In this document: positions 51,830 through 60,357 of the stretch, piece by piece
Numbering within the stretch: position 1 is the first letter of the stretch
Layout of the letters: the number at the start of each line of letters is the position of its first letter
Assembly: GCA_947593515.1 (NCBI GenBank)
Contig: CANQDQ010000013.1
Span: 1-60,357, forward strand
Reading direction: 5' to 3'
Length of the DNA: 60,357 nt
From: an uncultured Bacteroidales bacterium
GTDB lineage: Bacteria; Bacteroidota; Bacteroidia; Bacteroidales; UBA11471
Made by a program: the position numbers and the translations under genes
The notes under the pieces: generated by a model
What the model was told of the DNA's origin: nothing
Database searches by the model: none
What the model saw: the letters and a program-made list of their open reading frames with translations, nothing else

Positions 51830-52879
51830 ATGAAATTGTCTCAGTTCAAATTCAAGTTATCCGAGGAGCAAATAGCCAAATATCCTGCCAAAAACCGCGA
51901 CGAGTCGCGCCTGATGGTGGTCGATAGGAAAACGGGAAATATCCGGCATTGCATATTCAAAGAGATAATCGACTTTTTCGATGAACACGACTTGTTCATC
52001 TTCAATGATACGAGGGTATTCCCTGCGCTGCTTTACGGAAACAAGGAAAAGACGGGGGCGAAGATAGAAGTGTTCCTGCTGCGGGAGCTGAACGAGGAAC
52101 ATCGTTTGTGGGATGTGTTGGTCGATCCCGCCCGCAAAATACGCATCGGCAACAAGCTCTATTTCGGCGAAGACGATTCGATGGTGGCGGAAGTCATCGA
52201 CAACACCACTTCGCGGGGGCGCACGCTGCGATTCCTTTTCGACGGTCCTCACGATGAATTCAAAGAAGCTCTTTACAAATTGGGCGAACCGCCGTTGCCC
52301 CGTTATATCAACCGTCCTTCCGAACCCGAAGATTTCGAGCGTTACCAGACGATTTTCGCCCGCAACGAAGGGGCAGTCGTAGCACCTGCCGCCGGCTTGC
52401 ATTTCAGCCGCGAGCTGCTCAAACGCATGGAGATAAAGGGCATCGACTACACTTTCCTCACCCTGCATTCGGGATTGGGCAATTTCCGCGAAATCGATGT
52501 CGAAGACCTTACCAAGCACAAAATGGATTCGGAGCAGATGTTGGTTACTCCCGAAGTGGTGGCGACCGTCGATCATGCCAAAACCGAAAATCGCCGTGTG
52601 TGCGCCGTCGGAACGTCCGTCATGCGGGCAATCGAAAGCGTGGTAAGCACCGACGGACACATGAAGCCTTACGACGGCTGGACAAACAAATTCATTTTTC
52701 CGCCGTACGATTTTACCGTTGCCACTTCGCTGATCAGCAATTTTCACATGCCGTACTCCACGCTGTTGATGATGGTGTCGGCTTTCGGCGGTTACGAACT
52801 CGTGTTCGACGCCTACGATGTCGCTCTCAAAGAAGGGTATCGCTTCGGAGCTTACGGCGATGCCATGCTGATACTGTAA
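51830..52879 (+). CDS. queA: S-adenosylmethionine:tRNA ribosyltransferase-isomerase
   Basis: 349 residues; forms epoxyqueuosine on tRNAs from preQ1. Conserved segments are [58 protein letters not shown] and [21 protein letters not shown]. Length is typical. It is one base upstream of folK. Confidence 0.96.
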   Translation: MKLSQFKFKLSEEQIAKYPAKNRDESRLMVVDRKTGNIRHCIFKEIIDFFDEHDLFIFNDTRVFPALLYGNKEKTGAKIEVFLLRELNEEHRLWDVLVDPARKIRIGNKLYFGEDDSMVAEVIDNTTSRGRTLRFLFDGPHDEFKEALYKLGEPPLPRYINRPSEPEDFERYQTIFARNEGAVVAPAAGLHFSRELLKRMEIKGIDYTFLTLHSGLGNFREIDVEDLTKHKMDSEQMLVTPEVVATVDHAKTENRRVCAVGTSVMRAIESVVSTDGHMKPYDGWTNKFIFPPYDFTVATSLISNFHMPYSTLLMMVSAFGGYELVFDAYDVALKEGYRFGAYGDAMLIL

Positions 52880-52880
52880 T

Positions 52881-53351
52881 ATGGCGACCGCCTGCATTGC
52901 ATTGGGGTCGAATCTGGGCGACCGCCGCCGGCTCTTGCAGAAGGCGGTGGCGCGGCTGTCGGTAGAGGCGGGAGAGGTAACCGCCCTCTCGTCGTTTTAT
53001 GAAACAGAGCCTGAGGGATTCGACTCTCCCCACCGTTTTCTCAATGCTGCCGCCGTACTCGAAACGCAGCTTTCGCCCGAAGAATTGTTGCGGGTAACGC
53101 AGCGCATCGAACGCGACTTGGGACGCGTCGGTAAAAGTTCGGACGGTCGGTATGCCGACCGTCCGATAGATATAGACTTGATTTTTTTCGATGAGGTCGT
53201 TATCGACACGCCCGAATTGACGCTGCCTCACCCCCGCATGGCGGAGCGGCTGTTTGTACTCGACCCGCTTTGCGAAATCGCCCCCGACTTCCGCCACCCG
53301 CTGCTGCATCGTTCCGTTGCCGAATTGCGAGCCGAATTATGCTCTGAATGA
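52881..53351 (+). CDS. folK: 2-amino-4-hydroxy-6-hydroxymethyldihydropteridine pyrophosphokinase
   Basis: 156 residues. HPPK motifs are GSNLGDRR, SSFYETEPEGF, FLNAAAVLET and the metal-binding DRPIDIDLIFFD, followed by LPHPRM. It transfers pyrophosphate from ATP to the pterin in folate synthesis. It is the last gene of the ftsX-folK run. Confidence 0.94.
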   Translation: MATACIALGSNLGDRRRLLQKAVARLSVEAGEVTALSSFYETEPEGFDSPHRFLNAAAVLETQLSPEELLRVTQRIERDLGRVGKSSDGRYADRPIDIDLIFFDEVVIDTPELTLPHPRMAERLFVLDPLCEIAPDFRHPLLHRSVAELRAELCSE

Positions 53352-53424
53352 TGCGGCACAAGAAAAGGGACACCTTTTAATTTATGATAACAAAATCTTT
53401 TTTTCTTCTTTATTTGTAATTTTA

Positions 53425-53432
53425 TATCTTTG
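53425..53432 (+). promoter_or_regulatory. -7 box of the radical SAM operon
   Basis: TATCTTTG, 57 bp before the ATG at 53490, in an AT-rich gap after folK. Confidence 0.5.
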
Positions 53433-53489
53433 CCGAAAGAAAATAAATGATTCGGACAAATTGTTTCGAACAAGATTTTTGGCAAGGAT

Positions 53490-54557
53490 ATGTATAAGAT
53501 TTCGGATTATTTACGGAACGGATTTTTGTTTGTCAGAAACCTCGCTTTCCCGAGAAAAAAGAAATTGTCGCAGTTGATGATATATGCGACGAACAGATGC
53601 CAGTCGCGTTGTCGGCATTGTTCTATTTGGCAAAAGCCGCATGACACGTTGTCGAAAGAAGAAATAGTGAAAATCGTTTCTGCCAAATGCGTATCGAAAA
53701 ATACGGTTGTCGGTCTCGAAGGAGGCGAATTCGTTTTGCATCCGGAAGCAAATGAAATTCTGGATTGGTTTCAAAAAAATCATCAGAATTATACGTTGTT
53801 GTCCAATTGTCTGTTTCCCCAAAAGGTAATCGACCTGACCCGCCGTTACCGCCCGAAGCATCTTTACGTGTCGTTAGATGGAAATGCCGAAACATACAAA
53901 ATCATGCGGGGCGTAGATGGCTATGACAAAGTAATCGAAGTCATCGAGACGCTGAAAGATGAAATACCCATTTCATTGATGTTCTGTTTGTCGCCGTTCA
54001 ATTCATTTTCCGATATGGAATATGTCATCGATATAGCCAAACGCTACGACATCGATGTGCGTATCGGCATATATGGAACAATGGCGTATTTCGACACTTC
54101 TGCCGAAATGCTTGCTGCCGAATACGAAGACTTTTTGTCTCAAATACCGCAAAATATACTCGATACGCAGGAAAATTACGATTTTGTCGTGTTGTATAAC
54201 GAATGGAGAAACCGAAATCTTGATTTGCGCTGCCATTCGATTATGACGAGTCTTGTCATTCACCCAGATGGGAACGTGCCGCTTTGCCAAAACTTAGATG
54301 TCGTTTTGGGCAATATCAAAGAACAGCCTCTCGACCGAATTTTCAATTCCAAGTCGGCTGTCGAAACGCAGTGCCGATATGCCAAAACGTGTAATGGATG
54401 CTGGATAAATTTTCATAGAAAATACGACATTATACTGGTGCGGAATTTGGAAAAGTTGTTGCCCAAAAGACTCATAGAAATTTTCTACGGAAAATACCGT
54501 TGGTGTGCAGATAGTCGAATGACTTACAAGAGATATTTCAAACAAATAATGAAATGA
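53490..54557 (+). CDS. radical SAM/SPASM domain protein
   Basis: 355 residues. The 4Fe-4S motif CxxxCxxC is at Cys37, Cys41 and Cys44 (TNRCQSRCRHCSIW). The TIM-barrel continues with GLEGGEFVLHPE, LYVSLDGNAETYKIMRG and SLMFCLSP. The C-terminus has a SPASM-like cysteine set (VPLCQN, CRYAKTCNGCWINFH). Such enzymes modify peptides or sugars or mature enzymes. Its stop overlaps the Gfo/Idh gene start (ATGA), so the two probably act in one pathway, possibly surface glycan or peptide tailoring. It is AT-richer than the housekeeping genes around it. Confidence 0.88.
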   Translation: MYKISDYLRNGFLFVRNLAFPRKKKLSQLMIYATNRCQSRCRHCSIWQKPHDTLSKEEIVKIVSAKCVSKNTVVGLEGGEFVLHPEANEILDWFQKNHQNYTLLSNCLFPQKVIDLTRRYRPKHLYVSLDGNAETYKIMRGVDGYDKVIEVIETLKDEIPISLMFCLSPFNSFSDMEYVIDIAKRYDIDVRIGIYGTMAYFDTSAEMLAAEYEDFLSQIPQNILDTQENYDFVVLYNEWRNRNLDLRCHSIMTSLVIHPDGNVPLCQNLDVVLGNIKEQPLDRIFNSKSAVETQCRYAKTCNGCWINFHRKYDIILVRNLEKLLPKRLIEIFYGKYRWCADSRMTYKRYFKQIMK

Positions 54558-55237
54558 AAATATCGATAAACCCTTTGATAGACCGTTGGCGTTCATATCG
54601 TAATTTCAAAATGTTGGAGAGCCGTTTTTCCGCAAAATATGCTTTTGTGGGAATCGGTAGCCATGCTTTGCAAAATCTCTATCCTGTCATTTCTTATTTG
54701 GGAATCCCGCTCAAATATATTTGCTGTACGAATGAGAAGAAACTCCCGCTGATAGAACGAAAGTTTCCGTATGGCGTAATTGCCACGACTTCTCTCGATA
54801 CCGTTTTGTCGGATAGAGAGGTCGAGGGGGTATTCGTTTGCACCTCTCCGCAAACGCACTATTCTCTTGCAAAAGAGGTGCTGGCTTCCGGAAAATATCT
54901 GTTTGTGGAGAAACCTCCCTGCCAAACGCTTTCGCAGTTGGAAAATCTGATTGCTATTCCTCGCACGAAGAACGTATTGGTCGGTATGCAGAAAAGATAT
55001 TCTCCGCTTACTCAAAGACTGAAACGGGAAATTTCTGCCAATCGTCCCATAAGTTATCAACTTTTTTATCAAACGGGAAAATATCCGGAAGGCGATTCGG
55101 TAATGGATTTATTCATTCACCCGATAGATATGGCTTGTTTTTTGTTTGGAAAGGCTTGTATTTCGGGAATCCAGCGAATCGAAAAGAATGGAACTGCAAT
55201 ATATGTTTTGATAACGGATTGGGAAAGTCGAAAATGA
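54554..55237 (+). CDS. Gfo/Idh/MocA-family oxidoreductase, C-terminally truncated
   Basis: 227 residues, against 300 or more for the family. The N-terminal Rossmann part (YAFVGIGSHALQNLYPVI, VEGVFVCTSPQTHYSLAKEVLASGKYLFVEKPP) and the start of the substrate domain (GMQKRYSPLTQRLKREI, DLFIHPIDMACFLFG, with the HxxD pair) are intact. The protein then ends abruptly at DWESRK. The integrative element begins immediately downstream, so truncation by insertion is the likely cause. The missing ~100 residues include much of the C-terminal beta-sheet, so activity is doubtful. Confidence 0.82.
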   Translation: MKISINPLIDRWRSYRNFKMLESRFSAKYAFVGIGSHALQNLYPVISYLGIPLKYICCTNEKKLPLIERKFPYGVIATTSLDTVLSDREVEGVFVCTSPQTHYSLAKEVLASGKYLFVEKPPCQTLSQLENLIAIPRTKNVLVGMQKRYSPLTQRLKREISANRPISYQLFYQTGKYPEGDSVMDLFIHPIDMACFLFGKACISGIQRIEKNGTAIYVLITDWESRK

Positions 55238-55378
55238 AAAGAAAAGCATAACAAGAGAAAATATAGTCACTAATATACAGCGTTTTATGTGGTATCACTT
55301 TCGGGACACGCTCTTTAATTTGTCTTAATCCGCTACAAGTTTTTTCGGGATGTATGGGAACATATACGGGAATTTATT

Positions 55379-55386
55379 TACCTTTG
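55379..55386 (+). promoter_or_regulatory. -7 box of the first recombinase gene
   Basis: TACCTTTG, 26 bp before the ATG at 55413; no clear -33 TTTG. Confidence 0.5.
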
Positions 55387-55412
55387 CAATGTGAATCAAA
55401 AACGCATTGCCG

Positions 55413-56711
55413 ATGAAAGTTTCCGTCTATCTGAAAAAGAGCAGTTCCTCGACCTCGAACATCTGTTTCCGTGTCCGTGAGAAGAACGTGGATATAAAGG
55501 TTGTTTCGCCTCTTTTAGTCCATGACAAGTACTGGGATTCCGATACCCTCAGTTACAAGCGCACGACAGCCGTACCTGCCGTTGAACAGAAACAGTTGCC
55601 CGAACAGATTGCCGCCATCATCGAGAAAGTAGAGAAGACCTTTTCGGACAAGGCAAACAGCGCATGGCTAAAACAGACCATCGAGGATGTGCTGTACCCT
55701 GCACGGGCTTTCGAGCGCAACCATCCGAATCTAATATGCCGCATCCATGAATATCTGGAAAAGTTTGACGGTGCGGACAGAACCAAGGAACATATTATCC
55801 GCTTCGAGCGCAAGATGATACGTTACCATGAATATCAACGTGAGATATTAGGTAATACCGATTTCACCCTCTTTGTTGAAACCGTCACACTGGAGCAGAT
55901 GAACAGTTTCCGTGACTATGTGTCCAACGAATACCTGTTGCGCCAGCAGCATCCTGATTTCTATGCCGGGCGTATGTTAATCAACCATGCTCCAAGACCA
56001 TTGTCGAATACGACCATCATCAACACGATGAACCTCTTCTGTACCTTTCTCCACTGGTGCAAGAAAATGAAGTATTCCGACAACGAGGTATATGAGCTTT
56101 ACGGATGCAAGGAACCGACTTATGGTGATCCGTTCTATTTGATATCCGAAGAAAGGAATATCCTGTACAATGCGAATTTGGGCGGCTGTCCGAAACTGGC
56201 GGTTATCAGGGACATATTCGTGTTCCATTGCTATGTAGGATGCCGTGTAGGGGATTTGTACAGATTGACGAGAGACAACATCAAAGACGGATTTCTGGAG
56301 TATATGCCGCAGAAGACAAAGAAGTGTCAGGCAAAAACGGTCAGAGTACCGTTGCATGAGAAAGCATTGAAAATACTGGAACGCTATGAATCAAGTACGG
56401 GCAAGCTGTTACCGTTCAAGCCCATACACCAGTACAATCTCGGCATACGGGAACTGTTGAAGCATTGCGGCATAGACAGGATGGTGACTATCCTTGACAC
56501 GCACGGCTACAATACCGTGCAGAAACCATTATATGAGGTAGCCACCAGCCACACAGCACGAAAGACTTTTGTAGGCAACCTGTACAAACAGGTTCCCGAC
56601 CCCAATCTGATAGCATCCATGTCCGGGCATGTGGAAGGTAGCCGTGCATTCAACCGCTACCGCACGATTGACGATGAGATGAAACGCAAACTTGTGGAAA
56701 TGATAAACTAA
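55413..56711 (+). CDS. tyrosine recombinase/integrase A
   Basis: 432 residues from the ATG at 55413. An N-terminal arm-binding domain (VSVYLKKSSSSTSNICFRVRE) and a SAM-like core-binding domain (about 110-215) precede the catalytic domain. Active-site residues are R in CYVGCRVGDLYRL, K in KTVRVPLHEKAL, HxxR in TSHTARKTF, H in MSGHVEG and the nucleophile Y in FNRYRTIDDE. It is intact and presumably acts with the adjacent recombinase B in integration and excision. Confidence 0.92.
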   Translation: MKVSVYLKKSSSSTSNICFRVREKNVDIKVVSPLLVHDKYWDSDTLSYKRTTAVPAVEQKQLPEQIAAIIEKVEKTFSDKANSAWLKQTIEDVLYPARAFERNHPNLICRIHEYLEKFDGADRTKEHIIRFERKMIRYHEYQREILGNTDFTLFVETVTLEQMNSFRDYVSNEYLLRQQHPDFYAGRMLINHAPRPLSNTTIINTMNLFCTFLHWCKKMKYSDNEVYELYGCKEPTYGDPFYLISEERNILYNANLGGCPKLAVIRDIFVFHCYVGCRVGDLYRLTRDNIKDGFLEYMPQKTKKCQAKTVRVPLHEKALKILERYESSTGKLLPFKPIHQYNLGIRELLKHCGIDRMVTILDTHGYNTVQKPLYEVATSHTARKTFVGNLYKQVPDPNLIASMSGHVEGSRAFNRYRTIDDEMKRKLVEMIN

Positions 56712-56723
56712 GGAGGACGCATA

Positions 56724-58055
56724 ATGAAAGTTACCGCATTTATAAGAAAGACCGCCGCAAAGAATAATGTCACCGACCAGGCACGAGTCTATTTCAGAGT
56801 CCGTGACGTGGGAGGCGTTGACATCAAGGCTGCGAGCGAACTCTCCATTAACCCCAACCACTGGAGTGCGGAACGGCAGGGGTACAAGCCACGTGTCGCA
56901 TTGGTGTCGGAAGATAAACGGATGGGCTTTGAAAAAGACATCCAAAACATTACGCACCTTATTGCCGAGAAATACCATCGTGGAGTGGACGGCAACTGGC
57001 TGAAAGGACTTATCGAGGAATACCACCACCCGAATATCAACTTCCGCGGCGGCAATCCGGCAGACGAGTATCTGCTATCTTACCAGATACAGAAGTACAT
57101 GGACGAGACACCTCTTGCCGCAGAAAGCTGGAAGCACCATCGGGACAATCTGAAAAAGGTGCTGCGTTACGAGCGTTTCCATCAGGAGGTCATGCACCAG
57201 CGGGGCTTCCATCTTTGTATAGATTCCATTACTGCTGACGACATCCGTGATTTCAAGTTGTGGATGCAGGAAGAGTACAGGTATGTGGAAATGTATCCCG
57301 TATTCTATAAAGACGAGCTACCCCGTGATGTAGCCCAGCAACGCTCCGAGAACAGCATGTCGGGGACACTCTACCGCATCCGCACCGTCATCAAATGGTG
57401 CATCAAACGGGGGCTGACAAGAAACAACCCTTTTGACCAGTACCAGATAGCCCAGCCCATGTACGGCGACCCGTTTTACCTTACCCTTGAAGAAAGGGAT
57501 AAGGTCTATTATGCCGATTTAAGCGGTTTGGGCAATTCCTATCCGGTCTATCGGGACATATTCATGTTCCAGTGTCTGATAGGTTGCCGTGTAAGCGACC
57601 TGAACAGACTGACCAAAGCCAATGTCGTGGACGGTTGCGTAGAGTACATTCCGCAGAAGACCAAAATGGAGCACGCCAACACAGTCCGTGTCCCTCTCAA
57701 CCAAAAAGCTTTGGATATATTGGAAAGGTATAAGGATTTGGAAGATGCACTGCTTCCCCGGTTCTCGCACTTCGGCTATAACAAGAAGATAAAGGAGATT
57801 CTTAAATATGTGGGCATTGATCGCATGGTCAGAGTACTCGACCCGAAAACGCGCGAGGATGTGGCACGACCACTATTTGAGGTGGCGACCACCCACACGG
57901 CACGAAAGACCTTTATCGGCAACCTCTACAAGCAGGTCAAAGATCCGAACCTGATTGCTTCCATGTCAGGGCATTCGGAAGGAAGCCGCGCCTTTGCCCG
58001 TTACAGGCATATCGATGACGAAATCAAGAAAGAACTGGTAAACCTGCTGGATTAG
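56724..58055 (+). CDS. tyrosine recombinase/integrase B
   Basis: 443 residues, clearly paralogous to recombinase A along its length (GCRVSDLNRL, NTVRVPLNQKAL, TTHTARKTFIGNLYKQ, MSGHSEGSRAFARYRHIDDE). All R-K-H-R-H-Y residues are present. It starts 12 bp after A behind a perfect AGGAGG at 56711-56716, unusually strong for this phylum. The pair are probably made together and may act as a heteromer on different att arms. Confidence 0.92.
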   Translation: MKVTAFIRKTAAKNNVTDQARVYFRVRDVGGVDIKAASELSINPNHWSAERQGYKPRVALVSEDKRMGFEKDIQNITHLIAEKYHRGVDGNWLKGLIEEYHHPNINFRGGNPADEYLLSYQIQKYMDETPLAAESWKHHRDNLKKVLRYERFHQEVMHQRGFHLCIDSITADDIRDFKLWMQEEYRYVEMYPVFYKDELPRDVAQQRSENSMSGTLYRIRTVIKWCIKRGLTRNNPFDQYQIAQPMYGDPFYLTLEERDKVYYADLSGLGNSYPVYRDIFMFQCLIGCRVSDLNRLTKANVVDGCVEYIPQKTKMEHANTVRVPLNQKALDILERYKDLEDALLPRFSHFGYNKKIKEILKYVGIDRMVRVLDPKTREDVARPLFEVATTHTARKTFIGNLYKQVKDPNLIASMSGHSEGSRAFARYRHIDDEIKKELVNLLD

Positions 58056-58125
58056 AATCACCTGTTCATTGTATTTTATTCTTTCCCTATGTTCCACTTA
58101 TAATCAACTACTTGCAGATAACACT

Positions 58126-59268
58126 ATGACTGAATCCCGATTGACATACGACCAATTCAAGGCTGACATTCTCCAGTGGAAGAACAGCCACAGGGAAGAA
58201 TACAACCGCTTTGCGCGTCTGATGACAAACGGGGACGAGAGGCAATATCTCTCCATCTGCCGTGCCATCTTCAAACAGCTGCCCAAAGTCAAGGCGGAAT
58301 GGGAATTGTGCTGGGGCGATGACAGTGTGGAAAATTTTGACAGCATAAGCCTGCTGTTCAGTGAAGAATCCGTCCCGGAACAGATTGTTGAAGCATTCCA
58401 AAAGCAGAGGGAAGAGAATAATTCATCTGACGGAATTTCATCGTCCGCTTGGAGCAAAGTCAAATCCTTTTTTAGAAGCAAGTCCAAAAGACATGGCATC
58501 ATCCTTTCCGCACCGCTTGTACTGAGCTGGCTGTATTACGGAAAGAGTTTCGAGGCAATGGTCGGTATGGTCAGCAAACAATCAGCCAATCCTAAAGCGG
58601 ACAGAATGGACAGGCAGAGCTGTTCTTGGGTAGCCGAACGGATAATACAGGTATCCATCAAGAACGGCTTCCGTACCCAGGCTGACTGGGACAGATACTT
58701 TTCCATGAACGATGCCATTGAAAATGGAACCATTGGTGAATGGGCGTTGCAATCCGCAACAAATGAGAATGTAACCAACAATATGACAGACGAACCTGAA
58801 CAACAGCAACAGCACACGACAAAACAAGCTAACACAGAATACTTTGGCGACATGCCAATAAACGATGCCCCAAAATCAAGAGGTCGGCAGAAAGCAAAGG
58901 AAATGCCCCTTGTAAATTATCTCAACTGTGCCAATAAAGACATTGTCATTGATATTATCCGAAAATTCATCTCAAAATATGATACGGCCGCGGAACAGGC
59001 TCTAACCTACTATGCCTTGAATGAACTTGGACTGCTAACAGACATAGGTAGTGCGAAAGAGTATGCAACTGCGCTCATCATTCAATTTGATGGCGTGGGT
59101 GGAATTAAGAGCGAAAGTTCCTATCGTCAGGCTATCCACCTGTTGACTACAACGCAGCACGTTATGAAAAACGGAGTGAATAGAATGTGCGTAATGCTAA
59201 ATGGTGATTCCTGTCAGACATTACTTTCTGAGCTTAAAGCCGAACTTACCGAAGCCGTTAATAGATAG
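58126..59268 (+). CDS. element protein of unknown function (DUF6043-like?)
   Basis: 380 residues from the ATG at 58126. The N-terminal half (YDQFKADILQWKNSHREEYNRFARLM, YLSICRAIFKQLPKVKAEWEL, ILSAPLVLSWLYYGKSFEAMVGM) is helical and recalls DUF6043 proteins of Bacteroidales elements. A polar linker (EPEQQQQHTTKQ) separates it from a C-terminal helical domain (LNCANKDIVIDIIRKFISKYDTAAEQAL). No catalytic motif or signal peptide is seen. It follows the recombinases by 70 bp on the same strand. Confidence 0.7.
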   Translation: MTESRLTYDQFKADILQWKNSHREEYNRFARLMTNGDERQYLSICRAIFKQLPKVKAEWELCWGDDSVENFDSISLLFSEESVPEQIVEAFQKQREENNSSDGISSSAWSKVKSFFRSKSKRHGIILSAPLVLSWLYYGKSFEAMVGMVSKQSANPKADRMDRQSCSWVAERIIQVSIKNGFRTQADWDRYFSMNDAIENGTIGEWALQSATNENVTNNMTDEPEQQQQHTTKQANTEYFGDMPINDAPKSRGRQKAKEMPLVNYLNCANKDIVIDIIRKFISKYDTAAEQALTYYALNELGLLTDIGSAKEYATALIIQFDGVGGIKSESSYRQAIHLLTTTQHVMKNGVNRMCVMLNGDSCQTLLSELKAELTEAVNR

Positions 59269-59330
59269 CTGCCAATCCACAGGAAATGAAGTAAAATAAG
59301 CCCATTTTAGTGTTGTCATAATTGTCTTTT

Positions 59331-59425
59331 TTGTCATGACAAATATGCCAACTCGTTTTATTTCAATCACTTTTAATTCACCTATACCTTTGCACCGTCA
59401 ATCCTTTCCCGAGGTTTGGCGGTGC
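59331..59425 (+). promoter_or_regulatory. control region of HTH-DUF3987 operon
   Basis: A perfect 12-bp palindrome TTGTCATGACAA (59331-59342), with a half-site TTGTCAT at 59313-59319, lies upstream of a TACCTTTG box (59385-59392). The predicted transcript start falls inside a hairpin: GCACCGTCAA (59392-59401) pairs with TTGGCGGTGC (59416-59425), followed by TTCGCTTTT. The hairpin could terminate the upstream transcript or control the leader. The rest of 59269-59471 has no gene. Confidence 0.5.
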
Positions 59426-59471
59426 TTCGCTTTTATAAGCCATCGGAAGCGGGGCATCAGGGAAGATTCAG

Positions 59472-59858
59472 ATGGTCATTGTAAATTCCAAAACAAATGA
59501 TTTTATGATTACCATAGAAAGTCTGGTCGATATGGGAGCCAACGTGAAACTGGAAGTCACTCCCACAGACCTCAAGATGTTTGCCGAATCAATCATCCAG
59601 CGTACTATTGTGGCGCAGCAGGAAGAAAGGCAGGCTGCGATGCAGCGTGAAGCGGAAGAGACATACCTGAATACAAAACAAGTCCGCGAGTTGCTGAACG
59701 TCTGCGAAGGCACGCTCAACCTGTGGGCGAAGCGTGGCTACCTCGTTCCCGTCAAGGTTGGCAACAAAAACATGTATGCCAAATCCGACATCCGCAGGGT
59801 GCAGACCGGAGGCAAGTCTGAGAGTGTGACATCCTATTGCAAACGAAAGGAGAAGTGA
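59472..59858 (+). CDS. helix-turn-helix / excisionase-type DNA-binding protein
   Basis: 128 residues. The N-terminal part (NVKLEVTPTDLKMFAESIIQRTI) and Gln/Glu-rich helix resemble the regulatory proteins of Bacteroidales elements. Residues about 64-110 form a MerR/Xis-like winged HTH (YLNTKQVRELLNVCEGTLNLWAKRGYLVPVKVGNKNMYAKSDIRRV). The likely role is excision directionality or regulation. GGAAG precedes the ATG; a second in-frame ATG is at 59505. It ends 2 bp before the DUF3987 gene. Confidence 0.85.
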   Translation: MVIVNSKTNDFMITIESLVDMGANVKLEVTPTDLKMFAESIIQRTIVAQQEERQAAMQREAEETYLNTKQVRELLNVCEGTLNLWAKRGYLVPVKVGNKNMYAKSDIRRVQTGGKSESVTSYCKRKEK

Positions 59859-59860
59859 TT

Positions 59861-60357
59861 ATGGGTATCAGACAACTGGATATATGCAACAGGGTGATGG
59901 CACAGGCGCAGGGCATTGCGGAATCGGATTTCCCGATTGACTCTTTCCCTGCCAAAGTACAGTCCGTCATCCTTGGCATGGTGCGACATGAGAACTTCAA
60001 GGTGGAGTATCTTGCCGCAGCCATGCTGTCGGCTACTGCTTCCGCGTTGGGTAACACTTACAATATCCGTGTAAAAGGACATTGGACAACCAACGCTGCC
60101 CTTTATATCATCATGGTGGGGCGGCCGGGACTCGGCAAGACACCGCCGCTTGAAGCCGTATTCCGTCCGCTACGCAAAAGGGATTGCCGGGCACTGGAGA
60201 AATTCAAGGCTGAAATGGCCGCCTATCAGAATACAATGAAAGAGAGCAAGGGCAACAACGATATGGACAGGCCTGTATTGAGAAGAACCATCGTGTCCGA
60301 TTTCACGCCGGAAGCCCTGATGCTTGCCCATCACAACTGTCCCCGTGGCATAACCAT
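59861..60357 (+). CDS. DUF3987 protein (replication/helicase-like), partial
   Basis: The first 165 codons are in the window and remain open to its edge. The P-loop MVGRPGLGKTPPLEAVFRPL (about 85-104) and SDFTPEALMLAHH match DUF3987, a primase-helicase-like family found on plasmids and integrative elements. AAAGGAG precedes the start. It is probably needed for element replication or mobilisation. Confidence 0.85.
   Translation, partial: MGIRQLDICNRVMAQAQGIAESDFPIDSFPAKVQSVILGMVRHENFKVEYLAAAMLSATASALGNTYNIRVKGHWTTNAALYIIMVGRPGLGKTPPLEAVFRPLRKRDCRALEKFKAEMAAYQNTMKESKGNNDMDRPVLRRTIVSDFTPEALMLAHHNCPRGIT

Larger units (their letters stand above)
55238..60357 (+). mobile_element. integrative element, left end (continues beyond window)
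   Basis: It begins at the end of the truncated oxidoreductase gene and carries, in order, two tandem tyrosine recombinases, an unknown gene, an HTH/excisionase-type gene and a DUF3987 gene cut by the window edge. This layout is typical of Bacteroidales mobilisable or conjugative elements. The exact attL is not resolved; the 170 bp 55238-55407 contain no gene. The right end lies outside the window. Confidence 0.8.

Overview
This window is a chromosomal segment of a Bacteroidales bacterium (phylum Bacteroidota). The evidence is the recurrent promoter box of the form TAnnTTTG (TTTG about 18-21 bp upstream where visible), weak Shine-Dalgarno signals, a BspA-type leucine-rich repeat surface protein, Skp/OmpH-BamA-UppS-DUF6089 envelope genes, the pyrE-SRPBCC-argH order, and integrative-element genes typical of gut Bacteroidales. 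Genus cannot be fixed from the sequence alone.

Layout. 1-3,800: start of a secreted protein on the minus strand, a 720-bp noncoding stretch with a promoter and a long structured RNA candidate, then the LRR gene and a strong terminator. 3,890-5,376: five helically phased 14-bp repeats in front of an AAA/DUF4143 ATPase. 5,446-9,467: ispD-recG and an asparaginase. 9,555-17,192: a long minus-strand envelope run (DUF6089, uppS, bamA, two skp/ompH genes, murI, S4 protein, DUF59, lpxH-like). 17,277-30,766: housekeeping and small accessory genes (DUF6242 lipoprotein, ribD, prmC-recX-comF, pyrE-SRPBCC-argH, a Rieske-like lipoprotein, Lrp, GNAT, a zinc-type ABC binding protein and ATPase without a permease, dprA, thioesterase, hflX). 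30,775-30,889 holds the remains of an NYN-domain gene. 31,078-33,321: acyl-CoA synthetase and its XRE-cupin regulator.

33,439-39,411 is an AT-rich type III restriction-modification island (mod, DUF3800, a small nuclease-like protein, res). It is flanked by a perfect 29-bp direct repeat whose right copy is the 3' end of a TPM-domain gene, which marks a clean insertion. 39,388-43,431: TPM protein, dGTPase and a GH28 pectinase-like enzyme. 43,547-48,187: a divergent pair resembling a phage portal and a P22 gp10-like hub protein, with no other phage genes around. 48,261-53,351: rubrerythrin, then ftsX-DUF3098-uppP-truB-queA-folK.

53,490-55,237: a radical SAM/SPASM gene and a Gfo/Idh/MocA oxidoreductase whose C-terminus is missing. 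Directly after it, an integrative element starts (about 55,238 to beyond the window end): two tandem tyrosine recombinases, an unknown gene, a helix-turn-helix protein and the start of a DUF3987 replication-type protein. Most likely this element truncated the oxidoreductase gene.

The most interesting items are the repeat-flanked type III R-M island with two embedded accessory genes, the phased repeat array before the DUF4143 ATPase, the structured RNA before the LRR gene, and the isolated portal/hub pair.
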